Positions 38,893 to 48,900 of a DNA stretch of 64,000 nucleotides are shown here, in pieces. The translations under genes were made by a program, and so were the position numbers. The DNA comes from TMP-24 sp046348855. Lineage in GTDB: Bacteria; Pseudomonadota; Alphaproteobacteria; Rhodobacterales; Rhodobacteraceae. The DNA lies in NCBI GenBank assembly GCA_046348855.1, contig JAXMDK010000003.1, positions 62,001-126,000 of the forward strand, given 5' to 3'. Position 1 is the stretch's first letter; each line of letters opens with the position of its first letter. The notes beneath the pieces are model-generated. The model was given only the letters and a program-made list of their open reading frames with translations, was not told the origin of the DNA and made no database searches.

Positions 38893-40098
38893 ATGGTTTT
38901 CTGGCTACTGGCGGCGGCGATGTGTGTGGGCGGGGCGGCCTTGCTGTGGCGCACGGCGCTGCGCCCGCTGCCCGTGGCCGCGGCCAACCCCGATCTGGAG
39001 GTCTATCGCGCGCAACTGGCGGAGTTGGAGCGCGACGAGGCGCGCGGCATCGTCGGCGCCGGCGACGCGGCGGCGATCCGCGCCGAGGTGGCGCGCCGCA
39101 TCCTCGACAGCGACCGCGCGGCGGGCGGGCGGGCAGCGCCGGACAACGACCGCGACGCCCGGGTGCCGATGCTGGCGGCGCTGATCGCGATTGTCGGGGC
39201 GGTGGGCCTGTATCTGGCGATCGGCGCGCCGGGCTATCCCGACCTGCCCCATTCCGAACGGCTGGCGCGGGCGGCCGAGGCCAAGGCGGCACGCCCGAGC
39301 CAGGCCCAGGCCGAGGCGGAGGCCGCCGCCCGCCGGCCCGCCCCCCCGGCGCCCCCGGCCGACTACGCCGCGTTGATGGACAAGCTGCGCGCCGCGGTCG
39401 CCCAGCGGCCCGGCGACGTGCAGGGGCTCGAGCTTCTGGCGCGCAACGAACGCACGCTCGGCAACCTTTCCGCCGCTGCGCGGGCGCAGGAACAGCTGGT
39501 CGCGGCCCTTGGGGCCAAGGCCACAGCCAACGACGAGGCGGCGCTGGCCGACATCCTGGTGAACGCAGCCGGCGGCATCGTCACCGCCGAGGCCGAGACG
39601 GCCATCGCCGCGGCGCTGAACAAGGACCCGGCCAACGGCACCGGCCGCTTCTACGCGGGGCTTCTTGAGGCGCAGGTCGGCCGGCCCGATCTGGCCTTCC
39701 GGCTGTGGAACGCGCTTCTGGCCGACAGCCCGCCCGAAGCGCCCTGGGTGGGCTTCCTGCGTGACCAGCTGCCGGAGGTGGCCGCGGCCGCCGGCACCGA
39801 GTTCCGCGATCCGTCGCTGAAGGGGCCGGGCGCGACCGACGTTGCGGCCGCCGCCGCGATGAGCACGGGCGACAGGGCGGCGATGATCAAGGGCATGGTC
39901 GGCGGACTGGAAGAACGGCTTCTGGCCAAGGGCGGTTCCGCTGCCGAATGGGCGCAACTGGTCCGGGCGCTGGGGGTTCTGGGCGAGAAGGACCGCGCCA
40001 GGACCGCGCTGGCGCGGGCCGAGGCGGCGCTGGCGGCCGATCCGGCGGGGCTCGATGCGATGAAGGCGGCGGCGGCCGAGGCGGGGGTCGTCCCGTGA
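38893..40098 (+). CDS. ccmI: Cytochrome c biogenesis protein CcmI
   Basis: A 401-aa protein with two N-terminal membrane helices (about residues 1–19 and 97–114) around a cytoplasmic leucine-zipper-like loop (YRAQLAELERDEARG). A periplasmic TPR region follows (YAALMDKLRAAVAQRPGDVQGLELLARNERTLGN). It holds apocytochrome c for haem ligation. It lies away from ccmABCDG, as is common in Rhodobacteraceae. The start is ATG 38893. Confidence 0.9.
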   Translation: MVFWLLAAAMCVGGAALLWRTALRPLPVAAANPDLEVYRAQLAELERDEARGIVGAGDAAAIRAEVARRILDSDRAAGGRAAPDNDRDARVPMLAALIAIVGAVGLYLAIGAPGYPDLPHSERLARAAEAKAARPSQAQAEAEAAARRPAPPAPPADYAALMDKLRAAVAQRPGDVQGLELLARNERTLGNLSAAARAQEQLVAALGAKATANDEAALADILVNAAGGIVTAEAETAIAAALNKDPANGTGRFYAGLLEAQVGRPDLAFRLWNALLADSPPEAPWVGFLRDQLPEVAAAAGTEFRDPSLKGPGATDVAAAAAMSTGDRAAMIKGMVGGLEERLLAKGGSAAEWAQLVRALGVLGEKDRARTALARAEAALAADPAGLDAMKAAAAEAGVVP

Positions 40099-40571
40099 TC
40101 TTCGACGCGATCGAGGATTTCGCCGCCGCACTGCCGCCGATGCGGGCGGTCGTGGGCCTCGACCTTGGCGACAAGACCATCGGCGTGGCAATCTCGGACG
40201 GATCGCTGAGGGTGGCGTCGCCGCTGACCACCATCCGGCGCAGCAAGTTCACGCTCGACGCGGCGGCCCTTCTGAAGATCGCCGTCGACCGCGACCTCGG
40301 CGGGCTGATCCTGGGCCTGCCGCGCAACATGGACGGAAGCGAGGGTCCGCGCTGCCAGTCGACCCGCGCCTTCGCCCGCAACCTGTCGCGCCTGACCGAC
40401 CTGGCCATCGGCTTCTGGGACGAACGGCTGTCGACGGTTGCGGCCGAAAGGGCGCTTCTGGAGGCGGATACGTCGCGAAAACGTCGCTCCGAGGTCATCG
40501 ACCACGTGGCCGCCGGGTTTATCCTGCAAGGAGCACTGGACCGGATCGGCAACCTGAGGCGGTCGACGTGA
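40095..40571 (+). CDS. ruvX: RuvX/YqgF-type RNase H-fold nuclease
   Basis: A 158-aa protein with the RNase H-fold start VVGLDLGDKTIGVAISD, GGLILGLPRNMDGSEGP and FWDERLSTVAAER. These are the acidic-site motifs of YqgF, implicated in 16S rRNA 5′ processing and proposed as a Holliday junction resolvase. The start GTG 40095 overlaps the ccmI stop as GTGA. Confidence 0.9.
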   Translation: MIFDAIEDFAAALPPMRAVVGLDLGDKTIGVAISDGSLRVASPLTTIRRSKFTLDAAALLKIAVDRDLGGLILGLPRNMDGSEGPRCQSTRAFARNLSRLTDLAIGFWDERLSTVAAERALLEADTSRKRRSEVIDHVAAGFILQGALDRIGNLRRST

Positions 40572-40843
40572 ACGAGGACGGGAACGAAGCGATGCGTGAC
40601 CTGGGCGACGAAGTCTGGAAACGGAACGAGGTCGACAGCCCCTGCCAGAAGCTGTGCTCGATCCATCCGACCGAGCGGATTTGCGTCGGCTGCTACCGCA
40701 CGATCGAGGAAATCTCGGCCTGGAGCCGCATGGAGCCGGAGTTGCGGCAGGCGATCATGGCCGAACTGCCGGGACGGGCGCCGCGTCTGGCGCATCGGCG
40801 GGGCGGACGGTCGGCGCGGATCGAGGGCCGCAAGCCAGGCTAA
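40568..40843 (+). CDS. DUF1289 small cysteine-rich protein
   Basis: A 91-aa protein with a four-cysteine cluster SPCQKLCSIHPTERICVGCYRT (C26, C30, C39, C42), then IEEISAWSRM, the DUF1289 signature. It probably binds a metal or an iron–sulfur cluster; function unknown. The start GTG 40568 overlaps the ruvX stop as GTGA; ATG 40592 is possible. Third gene of the ccmI operon. Confidence 0.85.
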   Translation: MNEDGNEAMRDLGDEVWKRNEVDSPCQKLCSIHPTERICVGCYRTIEEISAWSRMEPELRQAIMAELPGRAPRLAHRRGGRSARIEGRKPG

Positions 40844-41030
40844 GACAGTTTTCTGTCGATCTGAATCAGCCGCCGCTTTCGCGGCCCTACCTTGGCTCAC
40901 CCCTGCGAAAGCCAGGGCCTCGCTCCATTGAGAAACCCATCGGACCCACAGCTTTCGCCGGGGCGAGTTCCAACACCGGATGCTTCGGCGAATGCGCAGC
41001 CGCTCCAGGTTCCCCCGGCGGCGCACCAGT

Positions 41031-41801
41031 TCATCCACCAAGCCAGCCGGCGACCGTTGCGCATTCAGGTCGGAAATAGGCGATGATGCGGCCTTCGGGC
41101 GGGGCGCTTGCGCCTTCGGTCCAGGGGCTGACCCCATGCAGCAGATGCCGGTCCATCAGGATCGCCTCGCCGACCTCGAGCGGTGCGAGCAGGCGCGGAC
41201 AGGTTTCGAACGCCTGACGCCGCGCCGCCTGATAGGCGTCGGTCACGTCGGTTTCCCCCATCGCGTCGACGGCCTTGCCGGCAAGAGTGCGGCGGAACAT
41301 CTCGGCCATGATCCGGTGGCTGCCTTCCCACACCGCCAGCGGTGAGGCGCCGGCCCCGCAATCGTTCAGCGCGATGCCAAGGACGAAGGCATGCGGTTCG
41401 CGGACGAAGCGGCGCTTGTCCGGGCCTTCGGCGATCAGCCCGTCGACATGGGCCGCATCGCGGTTCAGTCGAAAGGTGAAGGCGGCGGGGCTTTCGGCGT
41501 CGGAGGGCCGGGGATAGCCGGGGCGGATCACCGACAGTTGGGCGCGGTGCCATGCTTGCGGCCCATGCCGGCGCAAAGCCTCGTCCACCGCCCGGCCGGC
41601 CAGCGGCACCCCGGCGACCGCGCCGTCCGCGTCGTTGGCCAGTGCATCGACGCCCACGAACCAGGTGCCGCCGGCCCGCCAGTCGCCGCCGGGCTGGTCC
41701 AGCACCCGGCGCGCTTCGGCCAGCGCCGCCGCCGCCCAAGACAGGGTCGCCGGTTCGGCGGCGAACCGCGCCCATCCCCGCTCGGCAAGCGTGTCCGTCA
41801 C
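41031..41801 (-). CDS. 2-oxoglutarate/Fe(II) dioxygenase (PhyH-like)
   Basis: A 256-aa protein with the iron-binding facial triad: H118-x-D120 in RDAAHVDG and a distal His (H222 in LLHGVSPW), followed by R near 238 in EGRIIAYF for 2-oxoglutarate. The spacing fits the phytanoyl-CoA dioxygenase superfamily. The substrate is unknown. Its start overlaps the TauE-like gene stop (ATGA), so the two are coupled. Confidence 0.78.
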   Translation of the reverse strand: MTDTLAERGWARFAAEPATLSWAAAALAEARRVLDQPGGDWRAGGTWFVGVDALANDADGAVAGVPLAGRAVDEALRRHGPQAWHRAQLSVIRPGYPRPSDAESPAAFTFRLNRDAAHVDGLIAEGPDKRRFVREPHAFVLGIALNDCGAGASPLAVWEGSHRIMAEMFRRTLAGKAVDAMGETDVTDAYQAARRQAFETCPRLLAPLEVGEAILMDRHLLHGVSPWTEGASAPPEGRIIAYFRPECATVAGWLGG

Positions 41802-42616
41802 CAGCCGGTCGCCTTGCGCAGCATGTTGAAGGCAACCAGCGCCAGGAAGGCCGCGAAGATGCGCTTCAAGGGCCGCGGGTTGGTCACATGCGCCAGGTGG
41901 ACGCCATAGGGAGTGGTGATCTGGGTGGTGCCGATCACCACCGCGAAGGCCGGCAGGCTGACCGCGCCCAGCGTGTAGGGCGGCGCTTCGGCGACATGCA
42001 TCATCAGGAATCCGATGACTGATGGCACCGCGATCAGCATCCCGAACCCCGAGGCGGTGCCAACCGCCCGGTGGATCGGCTGGCTGTAAAGCGTCATCAG
42101 CGGCACGCCGAAGGTTCCGCCGCCGATGCCCATCATCGCCGACAGAAACCCCACGGCGCCGGCAAAGACGCCCGCCTCGGGCTGGCCCGGCATCGTTGCG
42201 CCCAGCCGCCAGCTGTCACGCCCGAAAGCCATGTAAAGCCCGGCCAACCCCGCCAGAACCCCGAACACCCCCTGCAACGTGGCCGAGGCCAGGTGGGTGG
42301 CGACCAGCACCCCCGCCGCCGCGCCCACCACCAGGAACGGTCCCCAGGATTTCAGGATCGCCCAGTCGACGGCGCCCTTGCGGCTGTGGCCGCTGACCGA
42401 CTTCAGCGATGTGACGACGATCGTCGCCAGCGAGGTCGCGACGCAGACCTGCATCAGCTGCGGCCCGCCATAGCCAAGATGCTGGAACGCATAGAAAAAG
42501 GCCGGCACCAGCACGATGCCGCCGCCGACGCCCAACAGGCCGCCGACGACGCCGGCTACGGCGCCGATGGCCATAAGCAGCAGGAGCATTGGCAGGAAAT
42601 GTACGAGTGCGGTCAT
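41798..42616 (-). CDS. TauE/SafE-family (TSUP) anion exporter
   Basis: A 272-aa membrane protein with about eight hydrophobic segments and the duplicated family motif: GVVGGLLGVGGGIVLVP in the first half and SAMMGIGGGTFGVPL in the second. These proteins move sulfite, sulfonates or similar anions. The start is ATG 42616 with GGGGGGA upstream. Cotranscribed with the oxygenase; divergent from arsR. Confidence 0.9.
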   Translation of the reverse strand: MTALVHFLPMLLLLMAIGAVAGVVGGLLGVGGGIVLVPAFFYAFQHLGYGGPQLMQVCVATSLATIVVTSLKSVSGHSRKGAVDWAILKSWGPFLVVGAAAGVLVATHLASATLQGVFGVLAGLAGLYMAFGRDSWRLGATMPGQPEAGVFAGAVGFLSAMMGIGGGTFGVPLMTLYSQPIHRAVGTASGFGMLIAVPSVIGFLMMHVAEAPPYTLGAVSLPAFAVVIGTTQITTPYGVHLAHVTNPRPLKRIFAAFLALVAFNMLRKATGW

Positions 42617-42696
42617 CGGTCCCCCCCGGTTGGGATCAGCAATAGCGGGCGGCATCCGGCTTGGAAAGCGGCTTGACGGAAAGGCCGATGGCGATT

Positions 42697-42716
42697 AGTT
42701 AAGTATATGCTTAACT
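42697..42716. promoter_or_regulatory. ArsR-type operator overlapping the arsR start codon
   Basis: A perfect palindrome, AGTTAAG-N6-CTTAACT, with TATATG at its centre; the ATG of the ArsR gene (42707) is inside it. There is no ribosome site upstream, so the mRNA may be leaderless and autorepressed. It also lies in the shared region with the divergent TauE gene. Confidence 0.65.
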
Positions 42717-43072
42717 ATTATTCACCTCCTTCCCGACTCGATCCCGTCTTTCACGCCCTTGCCGACGGCGCGCGCCGGTCGATGCTCGCGCGGCTTTCCG
42801 AAGGTCCGGCAACGGTCGGCGAATTGGCAAAGCCCTTGCCGATGAGCCTGCCGGCGGTTCTCCAGCATCTGAAGGTGCTGGAATCCGGCGGGCTGGTGCG
42901 CAGCCGCAAGCAGGGGCGGACCCGCGTCTGCGAACTGGAGCCTGCGGCGCTGGCCGCGGCGGGCGACTGGATCAATGCGCGACGGGCCTTCTGGGAGGAG
43001 GCGCTGCACCGCCTGGGGGCGCATCTCGACGCCGACCCGCACTCGCCAGACCCGACACCGGAGGATACCTGA
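42707..43072 (+). CDS. ArsR-family transcriptional repressor
   Basis: A 121-aa winged helix-turn-helix protein. The recognition region SLPAVLQHLKVLESGGLV and wing RKQGRTRVCEL follow LADGARRSMLARL. It has no obvious metal-site CxC, so it belongs with the ArsR partners of SRPBCC proteins. Start ATG 42707 is the only upstream start that keeps the first helix. Confidence 0.87.
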   Translation: MLNYYSPPSRLDPVFHALADGARRSMLARLSEGPATVGELAKPLPMSLPAVLQHLKVLESGGLVRSRKQGRTRVCELEPAALAAAGDWINARRAFWEEALHRLGAHLDADPHSPDPTPEDT

Positions 43073-43528
43073 ATGAAACCCGCCATCGAACACGGAAGCT
43101 TCACCCTGACCGAACAGTACAAGGCCTCGCCCGCCCGCGTCTGGCGCGCCTTCTCCGACCCGACCGAAAAACGCGCCTGGTTCACCGAGGCGCCGGGCTT
43201 CACCACCCACGAATACCGGCTGGATTTCCGCACCGGCGGTTCGGAATACTGGCGCGGGACCGCACCCAACGGGGCCGAGATCACCAACACCACCCGCATC
43301 GCCGAGGCCCGGCCTGCCGAACGGCTGGCCATCAGCTACGAGATGACGCTCAACGGTCGCCTTCTTTCGGTCTCGGTCCTGACGCTGGAATTCCGCGCCG
43401 AAAGGGGCGGGACCGCGCTGACCCTGACCGAACAGGTCGCCCATTTCGACGGGCTGAGCACCCTGGCCGATCGCAAGGCCGGGACGGCCGGGCTGATGCA
43501 GAGGCTCGCCGCCCATCTCGGCGGCTGA
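43073..43528 (+). CDS. SRPBCC/AHSA1-domain protein
   Basis: A 151-aa START-like (AHSA1) protein: SPARVWRAFSDPTEKRAWF, then FRTGGSEYWRG and the C-terminal helix. ATG follows the ArsR stop with no gap. ArsR–SRPBCC pairs are common in proteobacteria; the ligand is usually unknown. Confidence 0.88.
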   Translation: MKPAIEHGSFTLTEQYKASPARVWRAFSDPTEKRAWFTEAPGFTTHEYRLDFRTGGSEYWRGTAPNGAEITNTTRIAEARPAERLAISYEMTLNGRLLSVSVLTLEFRAERGGTALTLTEQVAHFDGLSTLADRKAGTAGLMQRLAAHLGG

Positions 43529-43530
43529 GG

Positions 43531-44536
43531 TCAGGCGGCCCGCGCCTCGCCCATCGCCGCAAGGGCGGCCTCCAGCACCTCCCACCCGGCGCCATCGGCA
43601 TTGGCCCGCTCCGACAGGATGCGCCGCCAGTGGCGGGCGCCGGGGCGGCCGTGAAAGAGGCCGAGCATGTGGCGGGTGATCTGGTGCAGCCGGCCACCGG
43701 CCAAAAGGTGGCGTTCGATATAGGGCCGCATCCGCGCCACCACCTGCCAAGGGTCGGGCGGCTCGCCACCGTCGCCCCAGATCGCCCGGTCGGCGCCGGC
43801 CAGGATGTCCCAGGGCTCGTGATAGGCGGCGCGGCCGATCATCGCCCCGTCCAACCCCTGATCCAGAAAACCGCGCGCCTGCGCCAGCGAGGTGATGCCG
43901 CCGTTGACGAGCAGATGCAGGTCGGGAAAGGCCCGCTTCATCGCCAGCACCAGCGGAGTAGTCGAGCGGCGGGATTTCGCGGTTTTCCTTGGGGCTGAGA
44001 CCCTGAAGCCAGGCCTTGCGGGCATGGACCGCCACCCGCCGCACCCCGGCGGCGCGCACCCGCGCCAGGAAGTCGGGCAGCACCACCTGCGGCTCCTGAT
44101 CGTCGACGCCGATCCGGCACTTCACCGTCACCTCGACCGGCGAGGCCGCGACCATCGCCGCGACGCATTCGGCGACAAGGCCCGGGTCCTTCATCAGCAC
44201 CGCGCCGAAACAGCCGGACTTCACCCGGTCGGACGGGCAGCCGACGTTGAGGTTGATCTCGTCGTAACCATAGGGCGCGGCCAGCCGCACCGCCTTTTCC
44301 AGCTGGGCCGGCTCGGACCCGCCCAGCTGCAAGGCCAGCGGATGTTCGGCGGCGTCATGGTCCAGAAGCCGGTCGCGCGGCCCATGCAGGATCGCCTGCG
44401 CTGTCACCATCTCGGTATAGAACAGCGCACGGCCCGACATCTGCCGGTGGAAATAGCGGCAATGACGGTCGGTCCAGTCCATCATCGGGGCGACGGACAG
44501 GCGCGCGGCGGACCAGAGCGGGGTCGGATGTGTCAT
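43531..44536 (-). pseudogene. dusA: tRNA-dihydrouridine synthase DusA, frameshifted as written
   Basis: The N-terminal FMN barrel part is normal, with VAPMMDWTDRHCRYFHR, catalytic Cys in NVGCPSDRVKSGCFG and ARKAWLQGLSPKENR. After REIPPLDY the frame changes at one extra base (43957), and the rest (LVNGGITSLAQARGFLDQG, IGRAAYHEPW, RHMLGLFHGRPGA) is in another frame. Removing that base restores a protein of about 335 aa. It reduces uridines in the D-loop of tRNA. Error or true mutation cannot be told apart here. Confidence 0.88.
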
Positions 44537-44758
44537 CGGCGCTATGTAGCCGTGCCCCGCCGGCCGGACAAGCCGGCGCGGCCGCAACCGCTCGCCGGCC
44601 TGTGATCGGTGCGACCGACGGTTCTATTGCCCCCGTCCGTTAAAAGAGACAATCTCGATCCGGCGGACCGATGGGCGGTCCGGGACGGTCCTGTTGCTGC
44701 CCCGATCCCGGCGGATCGGGCCGGGGGATCGGCCGGGGATCGGGCCAGGGCAGGCGTG

Positions 44759-45955
44759 ATGGCGGGAATACGGTTCTACTTCGGCATCGCGGCGGCCATC
44801 GCGGTTGCGGCAATGGTCTTTCCAGAACTGCCCCGCCAGGCCGCCGGCCTGATGGGCCTTGCGGCGGCCCAGGGATCGGACTCCCCTGCCCCGGCCACCG
44901 GATCGAAGAAGGGCGCCGCCGCCGGCGCGGCGCCGGTCAGGGTCCAGACGGCGGTGGCCAAGGCCGGAACCCTGCCGGTCCTGCGCCAGACGGTCGGAAC
45001 CGTGGTGCCGGTCGCCTCGACCGCGCTATCAAGCCTCGCCGCCGGGACCATCGCCGAAATCCGGGTGCAGGACGGCGCCGACGTGCGGGCCGGCGAGGTG
45101 ATCGCCCGGCTCGACGACCGGGCGGTGCGCGCCGCGCTCGACCGTGACGTGGCGGCGGTGGCGCGCGATCAGGCGGCGCTCGACAATGCCCAGGCCGCCT
45201 TCAACCGGGCCGAAAACCTGATGTCGTCGGGCAGCACCACCCAGCAGGCCCGCGACGACGCCAGCACCGCCAAGCGCGAGGCCGAGGCGACGCTGGCGCT
45301 GGACCGCGCGACCATGCAGATCGACCAGGTGGCGCTGGACAACACCCTGATCCGCGCGCCCTTCGATGGCCGGCTGGGCGCGGTTCTGCTGTCGCCCGGC
45401 GCCTTCGTCGGGCCGGGAACGCCGATTGCAACCCTGACCAAGATGCAGCCGGTCCATGCCGAGTTCACCCTGCCCGACACCGACCTGACGCTGATGCGCG
45501 CGGCGCTGGCGGCCGGCACGCTGACGGTGGCGGTGCGGCCGCTGCAATCCGGCGGCGCCCCGGCCGATCCGGTGACCGGGACGGTCGGCTTCATCGACAA
45601 TGCCGTCGACCGCGCCTCGGGGACCGTGACGCTGCGCGCCGACCTGCCCAACCGCGACCAGCGGCTGTGGCCGGGCCAGTCGCTGTCGGTCGAGGTGACA
45701 CTCGGCGCGTCGGACAACCTGGTCATCGTGCCGGCCGTCGCGGTTCAGGCCGGGGGCTCCGGCCCGGTGGTCTTCGTCGTCGGGGCCGATGGCACGGTGG
45801 CGCGGCGCGAGGTGGCGGTGGTCCAGCGCGCCGGCGACCTGGTGGGCCTGTCCGGCACAATCGCCAGCGGCGACATGGTCGTTACCGAGGGGCAGCTGAC
45901 GCTGGCCGACGGGGTCAAGGTCGCGCCCGGCCCGGCCGGAGCGGCCAAGAAGTGA
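44759..45955 (+). CDS. RND efflux periplasmic adaptor (membrane fusion protein)
   Basis: A 398-aa protein with an N-terminal anchor or signal (about residues 6–28). The lipoyl half-motifs flank a coiled-coil hairpin (TIAEIRVQDGADVRAGEVIARLDD … LDNTLIRAPFDGRLG). The beta-barrel and membrane-proximal domains follow. It links the RND pump to an outer-membrane channel. The start is ATG 44759; a long open frame upstream is not supported. Confidence 0.9.
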   Translation: MAGIRFYFGIAAAIAVAAMVFPELPRQAAGLMGLAAAQGSDSPAPATGSKKGAAAGAAPVRVQTAVAKAGTLPVLRQTVGTVVPVASTALSSLAAGTIAEIRVQDGADVRAGEVIARLDDRAVRAALDRDVAAVARDQAALDNAQAAFNRAENLMSSGSTTQQARDDASTAKREAEATLALDRATMQIDQVALDNTLIRAPFDGRLGAVLLSPGAFVGPGTPIATLTKMQPVHAEFTLPDTDLTLMRAALAAGTLTVAVRPLQSGGAPADPVTGTVGFIDNAVDRASGTVTLRADLPNRDQRLWPGQSLSVEVTLGASDNLVIVPAVAVQAGGSGPVVFVVGADGTVARREVAVVQRAGDLVGLSGTIASGDMVVTEGQLTLADGVKVAPGPAGAAKK

Positions 45956-48900
45956 GTCTTTCCGCGATCTTCATCCGCCGGCCGGTCGCCACGATCCTGC
46001 TGATGCTGGGCATCCTCGGCGCGGGCAGCGTCGCCTACACCCACCTGCCGGTCGCCGCCCTGCCCCGCGCCGACTTTCCGACGATCAACGTCTCGGCGCA
46101 ACTGGCCGGCGCCTCGCCCGACACGATGGCCTCGTCGGTGGCCACCCCGCTCATCAAGCAGTTCCAGACCATCGCCGGCGTCGGCACGATCTCGGCCAGC
46201 TCGACGCTCGGCAACACCCAGATCACCCTTCAGTTCGACCTGTCGCGCGACATCGACAAGGCGGCAGCCGACGTGCAGGCCGCCATCGCCCGCGCCCAGC
46301 GGCAACTGCCATCGAACCTGACCACGCCGCCCAGCTACCGCAAGTCGAACCCCGCCGACGCGCCGGTGCTGATCCTGTCGCTGACCAGCGACAAGGCCGA
46401 CCTGACGCGGATGGACGACATCGCCCAGAACGTCATCTCGCCCGCCCTGTCGACGATCACCGGGGTGGCGCAGGCGCAGGTCTTCGGCGCCAAGACCTAT
46501 GCGGTGCGGGTCGAGGTCGATCCCGACCGGCTTTACGCCCGCAACCTGGCCATCGGCGACGTGGTCGCGGCGCTGAAGGCCGCCAACGCCCAGACCCCGG
46601 TCGGCACCCTGACCGACCAGCACCAGTCGATGACCATCGACGTGCCGACCCAGCGCACCAATGCCCAGGACTTCGCCAGCCTTGCCATCGCCCAGCCGGG
46701 CGGCCGGGTCGTCCGGCTGGAGGACGTGGCCCAGGTCCGCGATGGAGTGCAGAATCCCAATCAGGGCAGCTGGTTCGACGGCACCCAGTCGATTGGCCTG
46801 GGGGTCTTCCGCCAGCCCGACGCCAACACGGTGGCGGTCGTCGACGCGATCCGCGCCGAACTGCCGCAAATCGAGGCCGGCCTGCCGCAGGGCATGCACA
46901 TCAACCTTCTCAACGACGCCTCGGCCTCGATCCGCCATGCCGTCAGCGACGTGCAGAAGACCTTTGCCCTGACCATCGGGCTGGTGATCCTGGTCATCTT
47001 CCTGTTCCTGCGCCGGTTCCGCGCCACGCTGGTTCCGGCGCTGGCGGTGCCGCTGTCCTTGGTCGCGACCTTTGCCGGCATGTATTTCCTCGGCTATTCC
47101 ATCGACAACATCTCGCTGCTCGGGTTGACGCTGTCGGTCGGGCTGGTGGTCGACGATGCCATCGTGATGCTGGAAAACATCATCCGCCGGGTCGAGGCCG
47201 GACAGACGCCGTTTCAGGCCGCGCTCGACGGCAGCGCCGAGATCACCGGCACCATCGTGTCGATGTCGCTGTCGCTGGTCGCGGTCTTCCTGCCGATCCT
47301 CCTGATGGGCGGGGTCGTCGGGCGGATCCTCAACGAATTCGGCGTGGTGGTGACCATCGCCATCCTCGCCTCGGCGGTGGTGTCGCTGACCATCACCCCG
47401 ATGATGGCCGCCCGCCTGCCGCGCACCGAAGCCGCGCCCGAGGGCCTTCCCGCCGTTGGTCGGCTGACCGCCTGGTACGGTCGCGCGGTCGGCTGGTGCC
47501 TGCGCCACCCCACGCCGATCCTCCTGCTGTTCCTGGCGACGACCGCCGCCTCGGGCTATGTCTATTCGCAGCTGCCGCGCAGTTTCCTTCCGGCCGAGGA
47601 TATCGGCATCCTCAGCATCTCGACCCAGGCCCGCCAGGATATTTCCTACCCGGCGATGAAGGCCTTGCAGGACAAGGCGGCGGCCATCGTCGCCCATGAT
47701 CCGGCGGTGGCGCATGTAGTGTCGAACCTCGGCGGCACGCTCAATTCGGGCTCGCTTCTGGTGCAACTGAAACCCCGCGCCGACCGGCCGCCGCTCGACA
47801 AGACCGTGGCCGCGCTGCGCCGCGCGCTCTCCGACATCGCCGGACTGCGCAGCTTCATCACCCCCCAGCAAAGCCTGCGCTTCGGCGGGCGGTCGTCGCA
47901 AAGCCAGTATCAGGTGGTCCTGCAGGCGCTGGATGCGGCGCTGGCGCGCGACTGGTCGGAAAAGCTGCGCGCCGCCATGCAGGCAGACGGTGCCACCTTC
48001 ACCGACGTGGCCTCGGACCTGCAGAACGCCGCACTGCAGGCGCGCGTCGACGTCGACCGCGACCGCGCCGCCGCCTTCGGCATCGCCCCGGACGTGCTGC
48101 GCAACACGCTGCAGGCAGCCTTCGGCAGCCTGATCGCCACCCAGATCCAGACCACCGGCGACAGCTATGACGTGATCGTCGAGTTCGACCAGAGCCGCAA
48201 CTGGAACGAACAGGCGCTGGCCGGGCTGCGCATCCCCTCCGACAGCGGCAAGCTGGTGCCGCTGGCCAGCTTCGCCACCATCACCCGCGCCGCCGGGCCG
48301 GTCAGCGTCAACCAGACCGGCCAGCTGGCCTCGGTCACGCTGTCCTTCAACCTGCCCGAAGGCGTGTCGCTGGGTACCGCCACCGCCGAGGTCCAGACCC
48401 TGCGGGCCCGCATCGGCATGCCGGCCTCGGTCACCACCGGGCTGGCCGGCACCGCGCAACTGTTCCAGCAGGCCACCGACAACACCGGCCTGCTGATCGT
48501 GGCCGCGATCCTGACCATCTATGTCGTTCTGGGCGTCCTTTACGAAAGCTTCGTCCACCCGCTGACCATCCTGTCGGGCCTGCCCTCGGCTGCCCTGGGC
48601 GCGCTGCTGGCCCTGTGGATCGCCGGGCTGGATTTCTCGATCATCGCGCTGATAGGGCTGCTGATGCTGATCGGGATTGTCAAGAAGAACGCGATCATGA
48701 TGATCGACGTGGCGCTGGACCTGCGCCGGTCCGAAAACCGCCCGCCGGTCGAGGCCATCCACGAGGCCGCCGTCCGCCGCCTGCGGCCGATCATGATGAC
48801 CACATTCGCCGCGCTTCTCTCGGCCCTGCCCATCGCCCTCGGCACCGGCGCCAGCGCCGAACTGCGCCAGCCGCTCGGCATCGCCGTGGTCGGCGGCTTG

